A stretch of 11,688 bases of DNA, taken from assembly GCA_903874575.1 (NCBI GenBank), contig CAIQSZ010000450.1, positions 1 through 11,688 on the forward strand, written 5' to 3'. This stretch comes from an uncultured Elusimicrobia bacterium. Its GTDB lineage: Bacteria; Elusimicrobiota; Elusimicrobia; UBA1565; UBA9628. Below, piece after piece: positions 7,055-11,688 of the stretch (within the stretch, counting starts at the first letter, position 1; each line of letters begins with the position of its first letter). The notes under the pieces are model-generated. The model did no database searches, was not told the DNA's origin, and was given only the letters and a program-made list of their open reading frames with translations. The position numbers and the translations under genes were made by a program.

Positions 7055-7993
7055 GCCGCGCGTCGGCGCAATCTTGGCGGCAGGGTCGGGCAAGGAGCGG
7101 GCATAGATGCGCCACGACGGGGCCATCGCCAACATGCGCCGCAGGCCCTCGTCCACTCCAATCGGATGGGAAGCCACGGCGGCTCGGACCTTGTCCGTGC
7201 ACAGACTGCTCTCTTGCGGCCGAGGAGTGGGGGACGCCAGTTCCGCCAGCGGCGTCGGCAACAGAAGCTTCTCGTCGAGCCCGAAGGCGCGAGCCGCGCG
7301 AGCCGCGAACTCATGCCGAACGATTTCCTCGGCGCCGACGACGTGGAATATCCCGCCGGCGGCTTTATCGACCAACGCGACGGTGATCTCCGCCAAGTTC
7401 TCGACATAAGTGGGGTTGTAGCGGACATCCGCGGCCACGCGCATCGGCTCGCCTTTCGATAGACGCGCGCAAATCTGCAGGACAAAATTTTTCGGCTCCC
7501 ATTGCCACCCATACGCGCCGGACGTCCGTAGGACGAGGTTTCGGGGATCGGCGGCAAGAACTCCGGATTCGGCTTCGGCCTTCTGCCGCCCGTACTCGTT
7601 AATGGGGCATGGAGCGTCTTCCTCCGTATATAGTCCTTTTAGCCCATCGAACACGTAATCGGACGAGAAGAAGATCATTCGCGCGCCGTTATCCCTGCAA
7701 GCCCGAGCCACGTTCAGGGTCCCATCCACGTTGACTTTGCGAGTCTCCTCGGGGTGCAACTCGCAATAGTCCACGAAAGGATTCGCGGCCGGAAGGGCGA
7801 CTACGGTCGGCTTAAAACGGCACAATAGGGCCCTGACCCGGGCTTCGTCCTGCATATCAAGCTGGAGGAAACCTCCCGAGGAGTGGCAGTGGTAGGTGGC
7901 GGCCGCCACCTCGGTTCGGCGAGCGGTCCATGCCCTGAGCAGTGCGTTTCCGACCAACCCGGTGCCGCCGATCACAAGGACTTTATGCTCCAT
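7052..7993 (-). CDS. RmlD-like NAD(P)-dependent sugar-nucleotide reductase (SDR family)
   Basis: A 313-residue extended short-chain dehydrogenase. The Rossmann motif GGTGLVG is at 9-15. FFSSDYVFDG at 108-117 corresponds to the STDYVFDG of dTDP-4-dehydrorhamnose reductases. YGRQK at 134-138 holds the catalytic Tyr and Lys. RTSGAYGW follows, and a C-terminal ESSLCTDKVRAA resembles the RmlD substrate-domain end. Family members reduce the 4-keto group of nucleotide-activated deoxysugars, and some relatives have other roles. No rmlA, rmlB or rmlC is in the window, so I do not assign rmlD. It could serve another 4-keto sugar, for example the product of gmd nearby, but that is inference. The start MEHKVLVIGG fits the family better than upstream non-ATG starts. 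No strong ribosome-binding site is visible. Confidence 0.85.
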   Translation of the reverse strand: MEHKVLVIGGTGLVGNALLRAWTARRTEVAAATYHCHSSGGFLQLDMQDEARVRALLCRFKPTVVALPAANPFVDYCELHPEETRKVNVDGTLNVARACRDNGARMIFFSSDYVFDGLKGLYTEEDAPCPINEYGRQKAEAESGVLAADPRNLVLRTSGAYGWQWEPKNFVLQICARLSKGEPMRVAADVRYNPTYVENLAEITVALVDKAAGGIFHVVGAEEIVRHEFAARAARAFGLDEKLLLPTPLAELASPTPRPQESSLCTDKVRAAVASHPIGVDEGLRRMLAMAPSWRIYARSLPDPAAKIAPTRG

Positions 7994-8040
7994 GATCGTC
8001 AGAGTACCACATCCGGCGGACCAAAGACACCCGAGCAACA

Positions 8041-8075
8041 GGCTAGTTATGCTATAATGGAACCTATATTTAACT
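8041..8075. promoter_or_regulatory. AT-rich divergent promoter region between the reductase and transglycosylase genes
   Basis: The 63-base gap between divergent genes contains an AT-rich patch that stands out against GC-rich surroundings. On the plus strand TGCTATAAT (8050-8058) is a perfect extended -10 element, with no good -35 at the usual distance. The start codon of the plus-strand gene (8057-8059) overlaps this -10, so it cannot drive a transcript containing that ATG. The core TTATGCTATAA is nearly symmetrical, so it also offers -10-like bases (TATAGC) on the minus strand for the reductase gene. Confidence 0.4.
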
Positions 8076-8950
8076 CCACGAGATGTCGTCTCGCCCTGTG
8101 GGCCCTGGCGGCCGCCCTAGCTGCCGACCCCACGCAGGCTCAAGAACCCCGTGGCGCTCTATCGGCCCGCGGTCTTTCTTCGGCTTTGGCATTCCCGGCC
8201 GGAGCGCCGTCCGCAACCCGCTTAAATCATTTCTTCGACGCCGCCACGGCGGCCCAAACACCCGACGACGGAGCCCTGGTCGATGCTCCACGGATGTCCG
8301 AAAAGGCTCCATCCCCGGCTACGTCCACCGCCGACGCCCGTCCGGCCGCCGCCCGTCTGCATCAGGATCTGGTCGTCCCAATCCCGATCGCGACCCCCAC
8401 CTACCGCCATACATTCAAAGTCCTTCTCAGCCAGCCTGAAAAGACGGACCGCTACGACGACCTGATCTTCAAGTACGCCCGCCGCTACCGTCTGGATGCC
8501 CGTTTCCTGAAGTCCATCATGGCCGCCGAGTCCGAATTCGACCCCAACGCCGTCTCCCCGTCCGGCGCACGGGGCCTTATGCAGGTCATGCCGGACACCG
8601 CGGAAGGCGTGGGCGTGCGCGCGCATGACATCCACGATCCCGAACAGGGCATCAAGGCCGGCGCCGCCTACATCCGGGATCTGTTCAAAACCGCTTGGCG
8701 CCTCTTTCACCTCCAGGGAGTGCGCTATACAGACGTCCCGCACTGGGTCATGCAGCGAGTGATCGCCGCCTACCACGCCGGCCCCAAGTTCCTGACCAGC
8801 AAACATTGGTTCGCCTCGACAAGGTCCTACGTGCGCAAGGTCGTCCTTTACTACCACTCGAAGGTGACCGACCTGCGCCGTCCGGCCGGAGCCTGCGGCG
8901 AACTTCCTACCTTCGTCGAAGCCGCGGCTCCAAACGGCACGCTCTACTGA
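8057..8950 (+). CDS. Secreted lytic transglycosylase (SLT domain)
   Basis: A 297-residue periplasmic enzyme predicted to cleave the MurNAc-GlcNAc bond of peptidoglycan with formation of 1,6-anhydro-MurNAc. The N-terminus has Arg residues at 9 and 11, a hydrophobic core (LALWALAAALAA) and a likely cleavage site after TQA (about residue 28). Residues 30-120 are a low-complexity Ala/Pro/Ser linker. The SLT domain runs from about 130 to 272: FLKSIMAAESEFDPNAVSPS with catalytic Glu158, SGARGLMQVMP (169-179), DPEQGIKAG, and AAYHAGP (237-243, where YNAGP is usual). The C-terminal RSYVRKVVLYY is typical. The frame extends upstream across the neighbouring gene, but the ATG at 8057 gives a proper signal peptide. 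It heads a run of four tightly packed plus-strand genes. Confidence 0.88.
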   Translation: MEPIFNSTRCRLALWALAAALAADPTQAQEPRGALSARGLSSALAFPAGAPSATRLNHFFDAATAAQTPDDGALVDAPRMSEKAPSPATSTADARPAAARLHQDLVVPIPIATPTYRHTFKVLLSQPEKTDRYDDLIFKYARRYRLDARFLKSIMAAESEFDPNAVSPSGARGLMQVMPDTAEGVGVRAHDIHDPEQGIKAGAAYIRDLFKTAWRLFHLQGVRYTDVPHWVMQRVIAAYHAGPKFLTSKHWFASTRSYVRKVVLYYHSKVTDLRRPAGACGELPTFVEAAAPNGTLY

Positions 8951-9348
8951 TGCGACGACTGGCGCCGTTCGTCCTGCTCATCGGCGCCTCCGCCTGCTTC
9001 GCGCCCCTGCCGTGCACTCAGGCGCTGTGCCCGTTGAAAGTGGAAGGAATATACCGCGTCGCGGGCTGGGGCCGCGAGGTGAACTCCGGACCCGATACGC
9101 CTCAGTCACCCATCGTCTCCGATTCAAATATCTCGGTCCTCAGCGGCCGAGTCGAGTTCGTCAACCGCGGCACCGTGGTCGCCGCGGCGGAAGGAGCCGA
9201 GTTCCGCTTCGAGGTCTCGACCGGTTCCGTGCGCATACCGACCGTGACCGTTTCCAGCGGCGCATTGACCGTCTCTGTCTCCTCGGGCCCGACGACGACG
9301 GTCAGGCCCGGCGCGCCGTACCCCCTGCCCGTTATTTCCCCCCGATGA
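8950..9348 (+). CDS. Small probable lipoprotein of unknown function, beta-rich
   Basis: I do not recognise this 132-residue protein. It starts MRRLAPFVLLIGASAC. The two Arg and a short hydrophobic stretch ending at Cys16 resemble a lipoprotein signal, although the lipobox (ASAC) is imperfect, with Ala where Leu is usual at -3. Cys22 and Cys27 follow soon after. The mature part is rich in Val, Ser, Thr and Gly with short alternating segments (ISVLSGRVEFVNRG, VTVSSGALTVSVSSG). This faintly recalls the beta-repeat of FecR-like domains, but no firm family call is possible. It overlaps the transglycosylase stop by one base (TGATG) and its own stop overlaps the gmd ATG (ATGA). Those overlaps support a real, co-translated gene. 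The likely location is the outer membrane or periplasm. Confidence 0.72.
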   Translation: MRRLAPFVLLIGASACFAPLPCTQALCPLKVEGIYRVAGWGREVNSGPDTPQSPIVSDSNISVLSGRVEFVNRGTVVAAAEGAEFRFEVSTGSVRIPTVTVSSGALTVSVSSGPTTTVRPGAPYPLPVISPR

Positions 9349-10436
9349 CGAAGAAAGCGCTCATCACCGGGATCACCGGTCAAGACGGTTCGTACCTCGC
9401 GGAGTTCCTGCTCTCCAAGGGCTACGAAGTCCACGGACTGAAACGGCGAACCTCACTGTTCAATACCGACCGCATCGACCATCTCTTCCAGGACCCGCAC
9501 GAAAAGCGACTGCGCCTCATTTTGCATCACGGGGATATGACGGATTCTTCCAGTCTCCAGCGCATCGTCGAAGCCGTCCGTCCAGACGAAATATACAACC
9601 TGGCCGCGCAGAGCCACGTCGCGGTAAGCTTCCAGGAGCCGGAGTACACGGCCAATTCCGACGCGTTGGGCACATTGCGCCTGCTTGAAACCATGCGCAC
9701 GCTTGGTTTGGCCGAGAAGACGCGCTTCTATCAGGCGTCCACCTCCGAATTGTTCGGCCTGGTGCGGGAGACGCCGCAGAAGGAGACGACGCCCTTCTAC
9801 CCACGCTCGCCCTACGGCGTCGCCAAGTTATATGCGTACTGGATCACGGTCAACTACCGGGAAGCGTACGGCCTGTACGCATGCAACGGAATCCTCTTCA
9901 ACCACGAGTCTCCGCGACGCGGCGAGACCTTCGTGACGCGCAAGGTCACCCGCGGCCTGGCGCGCATCAAACTAGGCCTGAATGAGAAGGTGTGGCTGGG
10001 AAACCTGGACGCCAAGCGCGACTGGGGCCACGCCGCCGATTACGTCGAGATGATGTGGCTGATGTTGCAGCAAAAGAAGCCCCACGACTATGTGATCGCG
10101 ACCGGACGCCAGCATTCGGTGCGGGAGTTCGTGGAAGCGACCGCGCGCGCCCTGGACATACGCCTGGTCTGGAAGGGCAAGGGCTCGTCCGAGTGCGGCG
10201 TCGATGCCGCGACCGGCCGCGTTATCATCGCGCTCGACCCGCGCTATCTGCGCCCCACCGAGGTGGACTCCCTACTGGGCGACGCGCGAAAGGCGCGGCG
10301 CGAACTCGGCTGGAAGCCTCGCATCTCGTTTGAGCGTCTGGTGACGGAAATGGCCGCCTGCGACTTGCGGCTGGCCCACGCCGAGGCTCACGCCAAGCGC
10401 GGCGGTTTCTCACGGCCGGCGCGCCCCGCCGACTGA
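9345..10436 (+). CDS. gmd: GDP-mannose 4,6-dehydratase
   Basis: A 363-residue cytosolic SDR enzyme that converts GDP-D-mannose to GDP-4-keto-6-deoxy-D-mannose, precursor of GDP-fucose, GDP-rhamnose or GDP-perosamine. The cofactor motif GITGQDGSYLAEFLL is at 9-23 and RRTSLFNTDRIDHL follows. The catalytic set is T133 and E135 (STSELFG) with Y157 and K161 (SPYGVAK). NHESPRRGETFVTRK (186-200) and GNLDAKRDWGHA (219-230) are diagnostic of Gmd rather than of generic epimerases. RPTEVDSLLGD (303-312) is the usual C-terminal motif. The ATG overlaps the preceding lipoprotein stop by four bases. No reductase (fcl or rmd) or aminotransferase (per) follows directly, so the final sugar is unknown from this window. 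Confidence 0.95.
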   Translation: MTKKALITGITGQDGSYLAEFLLSKGYEVHGLKRRTSLFNTDRIDHLFQDPHEKRLRLILHHGDMTDSSSLQRIVEAVRPDEIYNLAAQSHVAVSFQEPEYTANSDALGTLRLLETMRTLGLAEKTRFYQASTSELFGLVRETPQKETTPFYPRSPYGVAKLYAYWITVNYREAYGLYACNGILFNHESPRRGETFVTRKVTRGLARIKLGLNEKVWLGNLDAKRDWGHAADYVEMMWLMLQQKKPHDYVIATGRQHSVREFVEATARALDIRLVWKGKGSSECGVDAATGRVIIALDPRYLRPTEVDSLLGDARKARRELGWKPRISFERLVTEMAACDLRLAHAEAHAKRGGFSRPARPAD

Positions 10437-10440
10437 CGCC

Positions 10441-11571
10441 GTGAGCGGCCGCCCTCCCGAGATTCTCATCGTCGTCGGCACTCGGCCGGAGGCGGTGAAG
10501 ACGGCGCCGGTCGCCCTCCTCCTGCGCCGCGACCGCCGTTTCCGCGTGAAACTGCTCGCCACAGGCCAACACCGCGAAATCCTCTCCGGCGCGCTCGCCT
10601 CGTTCGGCCTGCGGGCGGACCGCGAGTTGCGCGTGATGCGCGCGCGACGGACGCCCAACGACGTGCTGGCCGCCGTCGTCGGCGGCGTGGACGCCGAACT
10701 TTCAAGGCGGCCGCCCGACCTGGTGCTGGTCCAGGGCGACACGACGAGCGCTCTCGCCGCGGCGTTGGCCGCATTCCACCGCGGCGTCCCGGTCGCGCAC
10801 TTGGAGGCAGGCCTGCGCACAGACGACATAGCGAACCCTTTCCCTGAAGAGCTTAACCGTGCGACGATCGATCTTCTCGCGGAGATACTCCTCGCGCCCA
10901 CGCCGCGCGCCGGGCGCCGACTCCTGCGCGAAGGCGCCGACTCGCGCAAGATCTACGTCACGGGCAACACCGTCGTGGATGCGCTCCAACTGGCGCTCAA
11001 ACGCCCCATCGGCAACGGGCCGCGCGTTCTCGCGGGGATCCCGGAAGATCGCCCCGTGGCGGTTGTGACCCTTCATCGCCGCGAGAGCCACGGCAAGATC
11101 CTACGCGGACTGGCGGCGGCTCTGGCACGCGCCTCCGCGCGCCGGCCCGACGTGTTGTGGATCGTACCGGCTCACCCTCATCCCGCCGCGCACGCGCCGC
11201 TGGCCGCCTTGCCTCGCGAACGGTTTCGCATGGTGCCGCCGCTCGACTACCCCGACTTCATCCGCCTGCTCTCCCGCGCCTCCTTCGCGGCCACGGACTC
11301 CGGAGGATTACAAGAAGAAGCGACGGCGCTCGGCCTGCGCTATCTGGTCCTGCGCCGAACCACGGAGCGGCCCGAGGGGCTCGGCCGGTGGGGGATTTTG
11401 GTCGGCGTCGAGCCGACCGCCGTCGAGCGCGCGCTCGTGCGCGCCGCGGACCGTCGGAAAAAGCCGCCTAAAGGAGGGGCGTTCGGGGACGGACAAGCCT
11501 CGCGACGAGTGGCCGCGGCGCTCGCGCACTGGGCCGGTCTGGGCCCGAGACCGCGCGCCTTCTCGGGCTGA
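10441..11571 (+). CDS. wecB: UDP-N-acetylglucosamine 2-epimerase (non-hydrolysing)
   Basis: A 376-residue cytosolic enzyme that interconverts UDP-GlcNAc and UDP-ManNAc, a precursor for enterobacterial-type common antigen, capsules or O-antigen. The family motifs are present in order: GTRPEAVKTAPV (13-24), TGQHREIL (41-48), VQGDTTSA with D100, HLEAGLRT with E122, PFPEELNR (133-140), VTLHRRES with H212, PAHPHP, ATDSGGLQEEA (284-294), TTERPEG (307-313) and GDGQAS (349-354). All catalytic positions known from E. coli WecB look kept. One deviation is LRRTTERPE where LRDTTERPE is usual. GTG is chosen as start because it directly precedes the conserved N-terminus and lies four bases after the gmd stop. 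Codon use is strongly GC-rich like its neighbours. Confidence 0.94.
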   Translation: MSGRPPEILIVVGTRPEAVKTAPVALLLRRDRRFRVKLLATGQHREILSGALASFGLRADRELRVMRARRTPNDVLAAVVGGVDAELSRRPPDLVLVQGDTTSALAAALAAFHRGVPVAHLEAGLRTDDIANPFPEELNRATIDLLAEILLAPTPRAGRRLLREGADSRKIYVTGNTVVDALQLALKRPIGNGPRVLAGIPEDRPVAVVTLHRRESHGKILRGLAAALARASARRPDVLWIVPAHPHPAAHAPLAALPRERFRMVPPLDYPDFIRLLSRASFAATDSGGLQEEATALGLRYLVLRRTTERPEGLGRWGILVGVEPTAVERALVRAADRRKKPPKGGAFGDGQASRRVAAALAHWAGLGPRPRAFSG

Positions 11572-11574
11572 AAA

Positions 11575-11688
11575 CTACTCTTCGGCCTTCGGGACGCGGC
11601 TTTGCCTTAATTTCTCGAGCAATTCGGCCTGCTCGCGCCAACGCTCCTGGACGACGGCGCGTTCGGCGTCCACCTTCTCGTTCATCCG
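11575..11688 (-). CDS. C-terminal end of an unidentified charged, helical protein (runs off right edge)
   Basis: The minus strand is open from the right edge to a TAG at 11577-11575, about 37 codons. The peptide includes NEKVDAERAVVQERWREQ and ELLEKLRQSRVPKAEE. It is strongly charged with heptad-like Leu/Val spacing and so probably an alpha-helical or coiled-coil C-terminus. An ATG at 11685 lies almost at the edge, so a tiny complete gene is formally possible, but a truncated larger gene is more likely. It converges on wecB with three bases between the stops. No family can be assigned. Confidence 0.55.
   Translation of the reverse strand, partial: RMNEKVDAERAVVQERWREQAELLEKLRQSRVPKAEE

Noticed and set aside
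6987..7202. Extension of the rpsB frame by 72 residues
   Set aside because: S2 proteins begin at the MINVSMKAMLEAG-like start. The extension reads through the intergenic gap and the end of the upstream gene out of frame.
7883..8056. Extension of the transglycosylase frame upstream to 355 residues
   Set aside because: It would overlap the start of the divergent reductase gene and bury the signal peptide internally. The ATG at 8057 gives a proper signal sequence.
8222..8857. Minus-strand frame of 211 codons opposite the lytic transglycosylase
   Set aside because: The opposite strand encodes a complete SLT domain with its catalytic Glu, so this frame is a by-product of GC-rich codon use.
9012..9344. 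Extension of gmd upstream to 474 residues
   Set aside because: The added part is an Arg/Gly/Pro-rich misreading of the lipoprotein gene. MTKKALITGITGQDG is the normal Gmd start.
1..11688. Mobile element, CRISPR array, tRNA/rRNA gene or phage remnant
   Set aside because: No transposase or integrase motifs, repeat-spacer pattern, tRNA-like cloverleaf or long repeats were seen, and nearly all bases are in recognisable genes.

Overview
The window is a gene-dense (about 99% coding), GC-rich stretch of bacterial chromosome with no RNA genes, insertion sequences, CRISPR arrays or long repeats that I can see. A site-2 protease, a secreted lytic transglycosylase with a signal peptide, a probable lipoprotein, and GDP-mannose and UDP-GlcNAc modifying enzymes point to a diderm (Gram-negative-type) bacterium. 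The phylum cannot be fixed from this window. An under-sampled high-GC lineage such as Elusimicrobiota would fit, but that is only a guess. No stretch longer than 65 bases lacks a gene.

Region 1 (1-6986, minus strand) is the widely conserved rpsB-tsf-pyrH-frr-uppS-cdsA-dxr-rseP-proS block, read right to left. It joins translation (ribosomal protein S2, EF-Ts, ribosome recycling factor, prolyl-tRNA synthetase), pyrimidine supply (UMP kinase), and envelope precursor synthesis (undecaprenyl-PP synthase, CDP-diglyceride synthase, DXP reductoisomerase), plus the membrane protease RseP. Genes are packed tightly: three successive junctions (cdsA/dxr, dxr/rseP, rseP/proS) are 4-base ATGA overlaps, and the others are gaps of 1 to 34 bases. 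The main anomaly is that uppS, normally essential, carries an in-frame TAA at codon 29. This cuts the catalytic MDGNGRW segment off from the rest of an otherwise intact reading frame.

Region 2 (7052-7993, minus strand) is a single RmlD/dTDP-4-dehydrorhamnose-reductase-like short-chain dehydrogenase, 65 bases upstream of rpsB on the same strand.

Region 3 (8057-11571, plus strand) diverges from region 2 across a 63-base AT-richer gap. It holds a four-gene run that looks like one operon: a lytic transglycosylase, a small probable lipoprotein of unknown function, GDP-mannose 4,6-dehydratase (gmd) and UDP-GlcNAc 2-epimerase (wecB). The junctions are a 1-base overlap, a 4-base overlap and a 4-base gap. 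The two sugar enzymes make activated precursors for surface polysaccharide. No GDP-deoxysugar reductase follows gmd. A minus-strand gene runs in from the right edge and converges on wecB with only 3 bases between the stop codons.

Most of the window is ordinary. The points worth checking are the uppS stop codon, unusual residues at expected substrate-binding positions of Dxr, a hairpin that places the pyrH start codon in its loop, and the unknown lipoprotein translationally coupled to gmd.
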